This document shows positions 52,268 through 61,019 of a stretch of DNA of 64,000 nt, piece after piece; position 1 is the first letter of the stretch, and each line of letters opens with the position of its first letter. Origin of the DNA: AP-15 sp035538335 (GTDB lineage Bacteria; Pseudomonadota; Alphaproteobacteria; ATCC43930; CGMCC-115725); contig DATLKN010000050.1 in NCBI GenBank assembly GCA_035538335.1, positions 124,001-188,000 on the forward strand, given 5' to 3'. Below the pieces are notes generated by a model, which saw nothing but the letters and a program-made list of their open reading frames with translations, searched no databases and was not told the DNA's origin. Position numbers and translations under genes: made by a program.

Positions 52268-52443
52268 TTGCGGGCATGCTGCACGGCGAGGCGGCGGCGT
52301 TCCGGCGCCTTGCGACGCTCTCCGGCCGCGCCCGCTTGCAGGCGCGCCGGCGGGGGATGCCGGCCGCTCTCGGGGCCGTGCTCGGCGACAGGAAGAAAGC
52401 GGCACGGCGCGGGATCGCCGGGCGTTCCGGGATAGTCCCTTGA
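52264..52443 (+). CDS. Short basic phage protein (59 aa)
   Basis: Very arginine-rich (about one residue in five). Its ATG and its stop overlap the neighbouring genes, which supports translation. Much shorter than the usual head-tail joining protein that occurs here, so it may be a truncated remnant. No domain recognised. Confidence 0.45.
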   Translation: MIAGMLHGEAAAFRRLATLSGRARLQARRRGMPAALGAVLGDRKKAARRGIAGRSGIVP

Positions 52444-52874
52444 TCGCGCGCGAGACGATCTACGCGGCGCTGTGGGGGATTGCCGCGCAAGCGGCGGATT
52501 TCGTCACGGCGGACCGCCGGTTGCGGCACTGGACGGATCTGAGCCCGGCCGAGCAGCCCGCCCTCTTTATGACCGAAAAGGGCGGCCTCGCCGAAACCAA
52601 GGCGCTGGGCGCGCCGGTCGTCTGGACGCTTTATGCCGATTTCTATCTCTACGTCCATTCGAGCGATCCCTACCTCGCGCCATCGAGCGCCCTCAACCCG
52701 CTCGTCGATGCCCTCGAAGCGGCGCTCGCGCCGTTGCCGGCGACCGGCGTGCAGGATCTCGGCCTGCCGGCGATGGTCAGCCATGCCTACCTCGCCGGCA
52801 AAATCGAGACCGACGAGGGCGTGCTCGGCGACCAGGCGGTCGCGATCGTCCCCGTTGCGATTGTCTGCGTGTGA
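52440..52874 (+). CDS. Probable tail completion/terminator protein
   Basis: 144 residues from a TTG that overlaps the upstream TGA. 'ETIYAALWGIAAQAADFVTADRRLRHW', 'PALFMTEKGGLAE', 'WTLYADFYLYVHSSDP' and 'NPLVDALEAAL' are seen in tail-terminator or tail-completion proteins of siphophages. Its place between connector and tail tube fits this. It abuts the antisense HEPN-like gene. Confidence 0.7.
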   Translation: MIARETIYAALWGIAAQAADFVTADRRLRHWTDLSPAEQPALFMTEKGGLAETKALGAPVVWTLYADFYLYVHSSDPYLAPSSALNPLVDALEAALAPLPATGVQDLGLPAMVSHAYLAGKIETDEGVLGDQAVAIVPVAIVCV

Positions 52875-52880
52875 TCCGAC

Positions 52881-53441
52881 CTAGCCCCCAGGAGAGGAGC
52901 GGCGCGGTCGCTTCTGCTGTTGTGCACGCGCCGCAAAAATCCCAAACTCCCGAGAAATTTCGGCAAACTCGTTCTCCGCTGTCAGAAGGTCTTCGAGGTG
53001 GTAGATCGGGGAATCGTTTCTAGAATACAACCGGAGATTTGTTGGATTCCACGGCGTTTTTGTCAGCATGTAGCGGCGCCCCGGAGCGAGTTCCTCGTTG
53101 TACGATACGCTGAAATGAGCGAGGTCGTTTCGCTTAAGCGATCGACGGCCGTCAAGTTTGAGTCGTTTCAAAAGGTTGTCCCACCCTCTTGACACCTCGC
53201 CGTTGCCAAAGCTGACCCGGATCGCGGCCGTAGTCATAGTCAGCTTGCCACGGAAGCTCATTACCGAGAAAAACGCCGCCGCGGCGGGGTCTGCGATGCT
53301 CAAGGCGCGTGGATCGTCAGGGGTGTAAACACCTAAAGAGGCTAAGAAGACGTTGCGCAGAGCAACCTCAACGTTTGCCCATCGGGCTATTGCTAGGCCC
53401 AACGCTCGGTGGAACGCGTCCCGCTCCTCGTCAATGGTCAT
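52881..53441 (-). CDS. HEPN-like protein encoded against the tail operon
   Basis: 186 residues from ATG with GGAG 6 bases upstream. It is mostly helical. N-terminal helices, 'AFHRALGLAIARWANVEVALRNVFLASLG', precede the RN-x3-H motif R104-N-D-L-A-H109 characteristic of HEPN ribonucleases and abortive-infection proteins. It is on the opposite strand, flanked by 6 bases downstream, and less GC-rich than its neighbours, so it looks like a later insertion (moron). A role in defence or superinfection exclusion is inferred, not shown. The frame is open further upstream but only against the next gene. Confidence 0.65.
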   Translation of the reverse strand: MTIDEERDAFHRALGLAIARWANVEVALRNVFLASLGVYTPDDPRALSIADPAAAAFFSVMSFRGKLTMTTAAIRVSFGNGEVSRGWDNLLKRLKLDGRRSLKRNDLAHFSVSYNEELAPGRRYMLTKTPWNPTNLRLYSRNDSPIYHLEDLLTAENEFAEISREFGIFAARAQQQKRPRRSSPGG

Positions 53442-53573
53442 CGTCCGCTCCAGCGAGAGTGCAATCAGGGTAGCAGAAAATCCGATTTCTCGGAGGCAGC
53501 ATTGGAAGAAAATCACGCGCAGGCTAACGGTCCTACCCGAGCGGAGCATCCTCAGTGGAAAGTAGCGGCGGGC

Positions 53574-53717
53574 GTGGACGCGCTGATCGAGCGTTGGTGG
53601 GAAGATCATTTCCCGGGTTCTGCCGTCGCCGGCTACACCGAGGCGTGGAATGTCGCGCACAGCGCCAAGGAGGCGCTGAAGGCGCTGTTGAAGAAAGGTG
53701 ACAGACAATGCAGCTGA
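53574..53717 (+). CDS. Short tail-operon protein (47 aa)
   Basis: From a GTG, 'VDALIERWWEDHFPGSAVAGYTEAWNVAHSAKEALKALLKK'-type sequence (positions 1-41) recalls small proteins beside the tail tube in alphaproteobacterial phages. Upstream in-frame sequence back to 53409 reads as antisense of the HEPN gene and was not included. It overlaps the tail tube start by 10 bases. Confidence 0.55.
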   Translation: MDALIERWWEDHFPGSAVAGYTEAWNVAHSAKEALKALLKKGDRQCS

Positions 53718-54478
53718 GCTTTGGCGCCGGGGCGCTCTTCGGCGAGCGCACCGATGTGCAGATTAGTGGTACGGGCGGCAATGGTGTCCGCCAGTTCGGG
53801 GTCCTGCAGGATATCGAGATCGATTTCGACTGGACCGACAAGGAATTGTACGGGCAGTATCAGTTTCCGGTGGCGATCGCCCGCGGCCAGGGCAAGATCA
53901 CCGGCAAGGCGAAATTCGCCCGCATCCTGGGGCTCCTCTATTCCGACATCTTTTTCGGGACGAGCGCCGCGACCGGCCAGTTCGCGGTGTCGCAATACGA
54001 GGCGCAGACGGTGCCGGCGGGCACGCCGTTCACCGTCACCGTCGCCAATGCGGCCACCTACAACGACGATCTCGGCGTCTATTACGCGGCGACCGGCAAA
54101 GCCTTCAACCGTGTCACGACGCCGTCCTCCGCGGGCCAGTATTCGGTCAATTTCGCGACCGGCGTCTACACGTTTTCGGCGGCCGACGCCAATGCCGCGC
54201 TGCTCGTCTCCTACACCTACAACCTGACGAGTTCGGGCTCGAAAGTGACATTGACAAACCAGCTGATGGGGACGACGCCGACCTTCAAGGCGACGTTCTA
54301 TCAGGCGGTCAGCCCCGGCTCGAACCCGGCGGCGCCGCTCGCCTTGCGCTTCAACGCCTGCACCGCTTCGAAACTGGCGCTGCCGACGCGGATCAACGAC
54401 TGGACGATCAGCGAACTCGACTTCAACGCTTTCGCCGACGCCACCGGCACGATCGGCTATCTGAGCACGGTCGAATGA
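53708..54478 (+). CDS. Major tail tube protein
   Basis: 256 residues, beta-rich. 'VLQDIEIDFDWTDKELYGQYQFPVAIARGQGKITGKAKFARI' style sequence, a central FnIII/Ig-like insert (about 95-180) and 'NDWTISELDFNAFADATG' at the end are typical of siphophage tail tube subunits. It polymerises into the tail tube. Its stop overlaps the chaperone start (ATGA). Confidence 0.85.
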   Translation: MQLSFGAGALFGERTDVQISGTGGNGVRQFGVLQDIEIDFDWTDKELYGQYQFPVAIARGQGKITGKAKFARILGLLYSDIFFGTSAATGQFAVSQYEAQTVPAGTPFTVTVANAATYNDDLGVYYAATGKAFNRVTTPSSAGQYSVNFATGVYTFSAADANAALLVSYTYNLTSSGSKVTLTNQLMGTTPTFKATFYQAVSPGSNPAAPLALRFNACTASKLALPTRINDWTISELDFNAFADATGTIGYLSTVE

Positions 54479-54849
54479 TCCCCGGCATCGCGATCGCGAT
54501 GGGCGGGCGCGAATGGGTCGTACCGCCCTTGACTTTGCGGCAGTTGCGGCAGCTGTTGCCGAAGCTGCGCCAGCTCTCGGCGATCAGCGCCGCGATGGGC
54601 GAGGACGAGATCGCCGTCCTCGGGGAAATCGTCGCTGCCGCCCTGTCGCGCAATTATCCCGAGATCACAGCGGCAAACGTCGAGGAGCTGGTCGATCTCG
54701 GCAATGCCCGCGAGGTGCTCGCCGCGATCCTCGAAGGCTCGGGGCTGCGCCGCCAAGGCAATTCGCCGGGGGAAGCGGCGGCGGGGAGGCCGATTGGGGA
54801 AGCATCTACGGTCTCCTCGCCACCGCCTGCGGATACAGCTACCCCGTAA
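54475..54849 (+). CDS. Tail assembly chaperone, G-type
   Basis: 124 residues. The helical 'VVPPLTLRQLRQLLPKLRQLSAI', 'EIVAAALSRNYPEITAANVEELVDLGNAREVLAAILEGSG' is typical of gpG-like chaperones that coat the tape measure. After about residue 100 the frame becomes low-complexity, while the minus-1 frame becomes family-like, so a fraction is probably made as a longer fusion (see finding). Confidence 0.8.
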   Translation: MIPGIAIAMGGREWVVPPLTLRQLRQLLPKLRQLSAISAAMGEDEIAVLGEIVAAALSRNYPEITAANVEELVDLGNAREVLAAILEGSGLRRQGNSPGEAAAGRPIGEASTVSSPPPADTATP

Positions 54850-55097
54850 TCGACGCGATGACGCTTCACGAAGTTGAGGAGCTGTTCGCCTATTGGGCGG
54901 CGCATCCGCCGCTTCACTTGATGGTGGCAGCCTGCCTCGGCATCCGTCCTGGCAAGCGCGCGCCGGGCGTGAGCGGGGAAGCCGCGCTGCTCGCGCAATT
55001 GGGGGCCGGCTTCGTCAAGGGCGATGTGCATCGCGGGCTGCCGCCCGCCATCCTCGATTTCGCCGAGCTGCTTCGCCGCGCGGCCGAGCAGCATTAA
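54771..55097 (+). CDS. Tail assembly chaperone T-like part, minus-1 frame
   Basis: Read in the minus-1 frame, 'DWGSIYGLLATACGYSYPVIDAMTLHEVEELFAYW' continues into 'HPPLHLMVAACLGI'. It matches the second half of frameshifted chaperone pairs. There is no good start before the conserved part; an internal ATG at 54858 would lose about 25 conserved residues. The G-run at 54768-54772 is the likely slip site. Coordinates mark the region after that site. Confidence 0.65.
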   Translation, partial: GSGGGEADWGSIYGLLATACGYSYPVIDAMTLHEVEELFAYWAAHPPLHLMVAACLGIRPGKRAPGVSGEAALLAQLGAGFVKGDVHRGLPPAILDFAELLRRAAEQH

Positions 55098-55106
55098 GGA
55101 ATTTGC

Positions 55107-56168
55107 ATGGCCGATATTGTCCTGACCGCCAATCTCGACGGCCTGCAATCGGGCCTCGCGGCGGCGGCGCAAAGCGTGCGCGAGGCGACCTCAGCGATGA
55201 TCGCTTCCTACAGCGATTTCGCCGATTTCGTCGGCGAGAAGCAACAAGAGCTCGCCCGCGCCCAGCAGCAGCTGGCGGAGCGCGCGGTCGCGCAGTGGGG
55301 CGCGGTATTCGACCGCATCGGCGGCGATTTTCAGCGCTCCCTCGGCAACCTGCTGTTCAGCCCGCCGCGGCTCGAGTCCTACTACACCGACGTCATCGGC
55401 CCCGGCGGCCAGGTCCTGCAGGAGCGGCACCAATACAGCGAGCTGGCGACGGTCGGGCTCGAGTTGGCACGCTCGATCGGCAAGGATGTGACGAGCTCGA
55501 TCACCAGCGCGCTGTCGCATTCGCTCGCCCAGTCGCTGTTCGGCGAGGGCGTCAAATCCTTCGGCCAGGGCATCGCGCAATTATTGGGGGTCGGCACGCC
55601 GGGTGGGCTGTTCGGCAGCGGGCTCGGCGCGGTCAGCGGCGCCGGCAAGGAAGTGCTGTTAACGGCCAACACCACCGCCCTCGGCGCGCTGACAACGGCG
55701 GTGGCCGCGAACACCGTGGCGCTCGGGGGGGCGACCGCCGCCTCGGCCGCCTCGGCGACGGCGGCGACCGCCTCGGGGGCCGGCAGCGCGCTGAGCGCCG
55801 CCGGCTCGGCGGGCGGCATCCTCGGCGGGATCAAGAGCATCGGCGGCTTCATCGGCGGCATCTTCGGCTTCGCGCGCGGCGGCATTGTGCCCTCGGCGGC
55901 GGGCGGCTGGGCACTGCCGAGCTTTGCCGGGGCGCAGCTCGCGCTGTTGCATGCGCGCGAGATGGTATTGCCGGCGGAGATCAGCGAGGGGCTGCAGGCG
56001 ATGATCGCCGGCGGCGGCGCGGGCCGGGCGGGCGGCGGCGATGCGCATTTTCATTTCCACGGGCCGATGGACCGCGAGTCGCTGTCGCGCTGGTGGAGCG
56101 ACATGGTGCGCTCGCATCCCGAGCCGGTGCGCCAGTTGCTGCGCGGCGCCGGCTTCTCGCTCGTCTGA
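55107..56168 (+). CDS. Tail tape measure protein, short
   Basis: 353 residues. Helical and low in complexity, with Ala/Gly-rich hydrophobic segments ('ALTTAVAANTVALGGATAASAASATAATASGAG' region) and a C-terminal 'GFARGGIVPSAAGG', 'GGGDAHFHFHGPMD', typical of tape measures that end before DUF2460. Using 0.15 nm per residue gives a tail near 50 nm, unusually short for a free siphophage but close to gene-transfer-agent tails. Confidence 0.8.
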   Translation: MADIVLTANLDGLQSGLAAAAQSVREATSAMIASYSDFADFVGEKQQELARAQQQLAERAVAQWGAVFDRIGGDFQRSLGNLLFSPPRLESYYTDVIGPGGQVLQERHQYSELATVGLELARSIGKDVTSSITSALSHSLAQSLFGEGVKSFGQGIAQLLGVGTPGGLFGSGLGAVSGAGKEVLLTANTTALGALTTAVAANTVALGGATAASAASATAATASGAGSALSAAGSAGGILGGIKSIGGFIGGIFGFARGGIVPSAAGGWALPSFAGAQLALLHAREMVLPAEISEGLQAMIAGGGAGRAGGGDAHFHFHGPMDRESLSRWWSDMVRSHPEPVRQLLRGAGFSLV

Positions 56169-56189
56169 CGGCAGGCCCCGGAAGAAGCG

Positions 56190-56777
56190 ATGAGCCTCGC
56201 CGTCCTGCCCACCCTGATCGGCGCCAGCTATCCGGCGATCCGCACGCCGAAATTTTCCACCCGCGTGCAGCGATCGGTCTCCGGGCGCGAGGTGCGGATC
56301 AGCGATTTCGCCTACCCTATCTGGGAGTTCACGCTGCCCTTCGCCTATCTGCCGCTCGCCGACTGGCAGAATCTGCTCGGCTTCTTTTTGCAGCGCACCG
56401 GCGCCTGGGACACCTTTCTGTTCGACGACGGCGCCGACGACAACGTGACGGGGCAGGCGCTCGGCGCCGGCGACGGGTCGACCGAGGCGTTTCAGCTGGT
56501 GCGCACGCTCGGCGGCTTCGTCGAGCCGATCCTCGCGCCGAACGAGGTGAGTGCGGTTTATCTGAACGGCGTGCCGCAAGCCTCCGCCACCTGGTCGGTC
56601 AACTCGGCGACGGGTGTTCTCGCTTTCACCACGCCGCCCGCCGCCGGCGCCGCGATCAGCGCCGATTTCACCTATTTCTGGCGCTGCCGCTTCGCCCAGG
56701 ACAGCGCCGATTTCTCGCAGTTCATGAACCGGATCTGGGAATTGAAAGCGCTCAAATTCGTGTCGGTGACGCTGTGA
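56190..56777 (+). CDS. Distal tail protein, DUF2460 (GTA gp12-like)
   Basis: 195 residues. 'ASYPAIRTPKFSTRVQRSVSGREVRISDFAYPIWEFTLPFAYL' (positions 12-54) and 'FVEPILAPNEVSAVYLNG' are diagnostic for DUF2460/TIGR02217, homologous to the distal tail component of RcGTA. It starts the conserved four-gene tail-tip block. Overlaps the next gene by GTGA. Confidence 0.92.
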   Translation: MSLAVLPTLIGASYPAIRTPKFSTRVQRSVSGREVRISDFAYPIWEFTLPFAYLPLADWQNLLGFFLQRTGAWDTFLFDDGADDNVTGQALGAGDGSTEAFQLVRTLGGFVEPILAPNEVSAVYLNGVPQASATWSVNSATGVLAFTTPPAAGAAISADFTYFWRCRFAQDSADFSQFMNRIWELKALKFVSVTL

Positions 56778-57727
56778 GGCCCGCTTCGGCCGCGCTGCAG
56801 AGCTATCTGAACAGCCGCGGCCCGACCGCGCCGGTGCTGTTCGCCGACCTCTATACGTTCAAGCTGATCGACGGCACGATCTTGCGCTATTCGGGCGCGC
56901 AGTCCGCATTGGCGCCGCCGGCGAACAGCTTTCAGGGCCCCGACGGGTTCGGCAACGGCGCCTCGCTCAATTGGAGCGCCGGCCCGGCACCGGTGCAGTT
57001 CCCGCTCGGGCCAGGGTTCAGCCGCGTCCGGACCACGCTTAAGGTCGGGCTCGACCCCGACAAATGCGAGCTCGACATCTGCCCGCACCCGCCGGGCAGT
57101 GCGGCGCCCGACCTGATCGGCAGTTTCTCGTGGCAGGCGGCCGCGGCGCAGCGTTTCTTCGACGGCGCGCTCGTCGAAATCGACCGGCTTTTCATGCAGA
57201 CGGCGAGCCCGCCCGACTATTCGCTCGGCTCTATCGTGCTGCATCTGGGGCGGGTCGGCGAGCTCGCGATCGGGCGCAGCAAGATCACGATGCACATCCC
57301 GGATTTGTTGGTGCTGCTGACCGGGCAGTACCCGCGGCGGCTTTTCCAGGCCGGCTGCACCTGGGTCTTCGGCGACGCCAATTGCACCTTCAACCGGATG
57401 AGCCTCGCGCAAACCATCGCCGCCGGCGCCGGATCGACGCAAAGCACGATCGCCACCACGCTCGCGCCGAGCCCCGCGACGCTGTTCGACCAGGGCACGG
57501 TCACCGGCACCAGCGGACAGAACAGCGGGGCGGCGCGCACCATCCTGCAACTGACGGGCGGCTTCGTCTACCTGCGCCAGTCCTTTGCCTACCCGATCGC
57601 GGCGGGCGACCAGTTCCAGCTGTTGCCCGGTTGCGACCACACGATCGCCACCTGCAACGGCACCTTCGGCAACCTCGCGAATTTCGGCGGCTTCCCCTAC
57701 ATCCCGCCGCCGGAAGCGGCCGTTTAG
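56774..57727 (+). CDS. Tail hub protein, DUF2163 (GTA gp13-like)
   Basis: 317 residues from GTG. 'CELDICPHPPGS', 'FFDGALVEIDRLFM', 'GRVGELAIGRSKITMHIPDLLVLL' and the Cys pairs in 'AGCTWVFGDANCTFN' and 'GCDHTIATCNGTFGN' match the C-terminal DUF2163 region. In RcGTA the equivalent protein forms the hub and binds an iron-sulfur cluster through such cysteines. Confidence 0.9.
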   Translation: MRPASAALQSYLNSRGPTAPVLFADLYTFKLIDGTILRYSGAQSALAPPANSFQGPDGFGNGASLNWSAGPAPVQFPLGPGFSRVRTTLKVGLDPDKCELDICPHPPGSAAPDLIGSFSWQAAAAQRFFDGALVEIDRLFMQTASPPDYSLGSIVLHLGRVGELAIGRSKITMHIPDLLVLLTGQYPRRLFQAGCTWVFGDANCTFNRMSLAQTIAAGAGSTQSTIATTLAPSPATLFDQGTVTGTSGQNSGAARTILQLTGGFVYLRQSFAYPIAAGDQFQLLPGCDHTIATCNGTFGNLANFGGFPYIPPPEAAV

Positions 57728-57729
57728 GC

Positions 57730-58179
57730 ATGCTCGATCCGCAGCGGCAGGCCGTGCTCGAAGAGGCCCGGCAATGGATCGGCACGCCCTATCACCATAT
57801 GGGACGGGTCAAAGGCGGCGGCGTCGATTGCCTGACCTTTCTCGCCGAGGTCTATCACCGCGCCGGCGTCGTCGGCCCGATCGAAACGGCGCATTACCGG
57901 CCTGACTGGTATCTGCATCGCGCCGAAGAACTCTATCTCGAAGGGTTGACGGCGCACGCCCGCGAAGTCGCGGCGCCGGAGCCGGCGGACATCGCGCTGT
58001 TCAAATTCGGCCGCTGCTTTTCGCACGCCGCCATCGTCATCGAGTGGCCGCTGTTGATCCACGCCTTCACCGCGCATGGCGTCGTGCCGGTCTCGGCGGA
58101 GAGTGCCTGTTTTCTCGACCGCCGGTCGCGTCCGCGCGAGCGGCGCTTCTTTTCGCCGTTTCCCGCCGCTGCCGCATAA
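57730..58179 (+). CDS. NlpC/P60 tail peptidase (GTA gp14-like)
   Basis: 149 residues. Cys34 in GGGVDCLTF and His99 in 'RCFSHAAIV' are the NlpC/P60 active-site pair, with a later His. It digests cross-links in peptidoglycan during DNA delivery. It occupies the same position as in RcGTA and many alphaproteobacterial siphophages. Confidence 0.9.
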   Translation: MLDPQRQAVLEEARQWIGTPYHHMGRVKGGGVDCLTFLAEVYHRAGVVGPIETAHYRPDWYLHRAEELYLEGLTAHAREVAAPEPADIALFKFGRCFSHAAIVIEWPLLIHAFTAHGVVPVSAESACFLDRRSRPRERRFFSPFPAAAA

Positions 58180-58194
58180 CCGGGCGATATAGAG

Positions 58195-60555
58195 ATGGCC
58201 GGCTCGCAACCTTCGCCGTTTTCCAATGCCTTCGCGACGCCGCTCGCCGGCTCGCTGCGCTACAACACCTCGCAATACGGCTCGGTCGTGCCGGTCTTGT
58301 GGGGGACGCAGCGCGTTTCGGTCAACCTGATCGACATGTTCGGCTTCGTCGCCTCAGGCGGCAGCAACGGCAAGGGCGGCAAGGGAATCGGCTCTTCGGG
58401 CGGCAAGAAGGGCGGTTCGGCGCAGTATTCGGTCGATGTCGATTTCGCGCTGTGCACGGGGCCCGTCACCTTCACCGGCGCCGCGGCCGGCGATAACGGG
58501 CAGAACTGGGTCTGGGCGAACGGCGGGGTCGCCGGCGGGCTCGGCGCCGTCGGGCTCAACGGCTATACGGGCGCGGCCGGCCAGCCGCCCGATCCGACAT
58601 TCGCGGCGACCGACCCGAACCAGCCGGTGCCGGGCTACTCGCTGACCGCGCATGTGACCGGCACGCCGATGCAATTGGGCGCGACGCCGGCTCTGCCAAG
58701 CATTCAGTTCCAGCTCGGCGGCCGCCGCGTCGGCACTGCCGGCACGAGCTTCCCCGACGACGCGCGCCCCGATTACGTCGTCGCCGACCTGCTTGCCGAC
58801 CCGAATGTCGGCGCCGGCTTTCCCTCGACCAACATCGCCGACCTGTCGCAATACGGCGCCTTCTGCCAGGCGAGCGGCTTGGCGATCTCGCTGCTCTGCC
58901 GCCGGCAGGACACCGCCGCGCGCTGGCTGAAGCAGATCGCCGAACTGACGGTCGCCGGCGTCTTCTTCAGCGGCACGCAATTGAAGTTCGCACCCTACCG
59001 GGCGGCGAGCTTTACCGGCTATGGCGCGAGCTACGCACCCGATCTGACGCCGCTCTACGCGTTGACCGACGACGACTTTCTGAACTGGGAGGATGACGGG
59101 CTCGAAGGGCCGACGAATACCCGCGGCGGGGCGCGGCGCGATCCGATCGAGATCGCCCGCAAGGACCCGGCCGAGCAGTGGAACTGGCTCAGCCTCGAAT
59201 ACCAACCCTCGTCCTATGCCTATGACAGCGAGCTGATCTCGGGCTTCGACCAGGGGGCGATCGACCAATACGGCCTGCGGCTCAAGCCCTCCACCCCGGC
59301 GCACATGTTCACCAACGCGACCTCGGCCGGCAGCAGCGTCCAGCTGCTGCTGCAGCGCGAGCAGTACAACCTCAACCAATACAAGTTCCGGCTCGGCATT
59401 GCGAAATGCCTGATCGAGCCGATGGACATCCTCGCCATCAGCGAATCGATCTCGGGCCTGTCCGGGGCGCTCGTCCGCGTCATCGCGGTCGAGGAGGACG
59501 ACAAGAGCACCTACATCCTCACCGCCGAGGATCTGTTCGACATCCCGGCATTGCCGTGGAGCTACACCACCGGGACCGGCGGCAACGGGCTCGGCATCAA
59601 CCCGCTTTCGGCGCCGGGCTCGACCAATCCGCCGGTGCTCTTCGAGCCGCCGGTGCCGCTGACGAACGGCCAGAACGAGATCTGGATCGTCGCCTCCGGC
59701 GGCGCGCAGTGGGGCGGCTGCGAGGTATGGCTGTCGCTCGACGGCACGACCTATGGCCAATACGGCGTCATCTACGCGGGCGGCCGCCAGGGCGTGCTGT
59801 CCGCGAGCTTCCCCGCCGGCAGCGACCCCGACACGATCGACACGCTTTCGGTCGATCTGACGGAGAGCCGCGGCAGCCTCACCGCGGGAACGCAGGCCGA
59901 CGCCGACGCTTTTGTGACATTGTGCTGGTGCGACGGCGAGTTGATCGCGTTTTCCGCGGCAACGTTGACCGCGCAGTACAAATACGATCTCGCCACCTAT
60001 ATCCGCCGCGGCGTCTACGGCACGACGATCGCCGCGCACGCCAAGGGCGCGCAATTCGCCCGGCTCGACAATACGGTCTTCAAGCTCGCCTTCCCGCCGA
60101 ATTTGGCGCCCGGCCAGACTTTCTACGTCAAATTGCCGGCCTTCAACCTGTTCGGGCTCGAGGCCGAGGAGTTGAGCGCCGTCACCGCCTACACCTACAC
60201 GACGAACGGCGCCGGCGCTTCGAAGCTCGACATTGCCGGCTCCTATGTCGGCCAGCCCCCCGCCGGCGCTGATCTGCAGGACTACACTTTCGCCGCGACC
60301 GCGACGTTTCCGACCGGGTTTGCCGGCAGCGTCGGCCGCGTCAAGACGGCGCCGGCCGGCAGCGTCAGCTTTTCGATCCAGCAGAACGGCACCCAGATCG
60401 GCACGATGAATTTCGCCGCCGCACAAAGGAGCGCGACCTTCGCGCTGGCGGGCGGCGTCACCTTTCAGATCGGGGACACGCTCTCGGTCGTCGCGCCGAG
60501 CCCGCAGGATGCGACGCTGAAGACGCCGAGCTGGACCCTTGTCGCGACGGCGTGA
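58195..60555 (+). CDS. Tail tip / host-recognition protein (J-like)
   Basis: 786 residues. N-terminal 'LRYNTSQYGSVVPVLWGTQRV' and 'GGSAQYSVDVDFALCTGPV' resemble the opening of the central tip proteins of siphophages. The middle has 'EWNWLSLEYQPSSYAYDSE'-type TipJ sequence, and the last 130 residues form a beta domain. It is shorter than the RcGTA equivalent (about 1300 residues). It carries the final tail-tip function and probably meets the receptor. Confidence 0.85.
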   Translation: MAGSQPSPFSNAFATPLAGSLRYNTSQYGSVVPVLWGTQRVSVNLIDMFGFVASGGSNGKGGKGIGSSGGKKGGSAQYSVDVDFALCTGPVTFTGAAAGDNGQNWVWANGGVAGGLGAVGLNGYTGAAGQPPDPTFAATDPNQPVPGYSLTAHVTGTPMQLGATPALPSIQFQLGGRRVGTAGTSFPDDARPDYVVADLLADPNVGAGFPSTNIADLSQYGAFCQASGLAISLLCRRQDTAARWLKQIAELTVAGVFFSGTQLKFAPYRAASFTGYGASYAPDLTPLYALTDDDFLNWEDDGLEGPTNTRGGARRDPIEIARKDPAEQWNWLSLEYQPSSYAYDSELISGFDQGAIDQYGLRLKPSTPAHMFTNATSAGSSVQLLLQREQYNLNQYKFRLGIAKCLIEPMDILAISESISGLSGALVRVIAVEEDDKSTYILTAEDLFDIPALPWSYTTGTGGNGLGINPLSAPGSTNPPVLFEPPVPLTNGQNEIWIVASGGAQWGGCEVWLSLDGTTYGQYGVIYAGGRQGVLSASFPAGSDPDTIDTLSVDLTESRGSLTAGTQADADAFVTLCWCDGELIAFSAATLTAQYKYDLATYIRRGVYGTTIAAHAKGAQFARLDNTVFKLAFPPNLAPGQTFYVKLPAFNLFGLEAEELSAVTAYTYTTNGAGASKLDIAGSYVGQPPAGADLQDYTFAATATFPTGFAGSVGRVKTAPAGSVSFSIQQNGTQIGTMNFAAAQRSATFALAGGVTFQIGDTLSVVAPSPQDATLKTPSWTLVATA

Positions 60556-60571
60556 CGCAGAGCCCCGAGCG

Positions 60572-60886
60572 ATGCCGCCACTCGTCAATCGTCGCACGAA
60601 AGCGGACCCGCGCATGGACGCAGAGACCGAGATCCTGTCGCGGCTCGGCCGTATGGAGGGGCTGCTCGCCGGCCTCAAGGAAGCGCTCGACCGTCTGTGC
60701 GCTGTCATCGATGGGCAGGAGGCGCGGCTGCGCGCGATCGAACTGGCGCAGGCCGAGGGCGAGGGCTCGGACGCCGCGGCGCGGCGCTGGGCGAAGGCGA
60801 TCGGCATTGCCGTCCTCGCCGGCGGCGGCTGGGCGGTCGGCTGGGCCTCGCGCTGGGCCGTCGCGATCATGGGGCCGCACCATTGA
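60572..60886 (+). CDS. Coiled-coil plus membrane helix protein
   Basis: 104 residues (90 from the ATG at 60614). A coiled coil ('EILSRLGRMEGLLAGLKEALDRL', 'EARLRAIELAQAEGEG') leads to a C-terminal hydrophobic helix ('AIGIAVLAGGGWAVGWASRW'). Location before the lysis genes fits a holin-like or tail-associated membrane protein. Function not known. Confidence 0.6.
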   Translation: MPPLVNRRTKADPRMDAETEILSRLGRMEGLLAGLKEALDRLCAVIDGQEARLRAIELAQAEGEGSDAAARRWAKAIGIAVLAGGGWAVGWASRWAVAIMGPHH

Positions 60887-61014
60887 CCGCACCGCCAACC
60901 GGCGCCGTCGAGATCGTCCTCGCGCCGCACATCCTCGTCGCCATTGCGCTGATCGGCCTCGCCGTAGCGGTCGTCGCCATCGCCATTGCGATCCCGCCGG
61001 ACGACAAAGATTGA
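60883..61014 (+). CDS. Single-helix membrane peptide (43 aa)
   Basis: Starts at TTG overlapping the upstream TGA. A single hydrophobic span, 'ILVAIALIGLAVAVVAIAIAI', then PPDDKD. Size and position suggest a pinholin-like or accessory lysis peptide; not proven. Confidence 0.5.
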   Translation: MTAPPTGAVEIVLAPHILVAIALIGLAVAVVAIAIAIPPDDKD

Positions 61015-61019
61015 GACCC

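Noticed and set aside
53409..53573. Upstream extension of the 47-residue tail-operon protein
   Set aside because: The extra part is antisense to the HEPN-like gene start and shows no family-like sequence.
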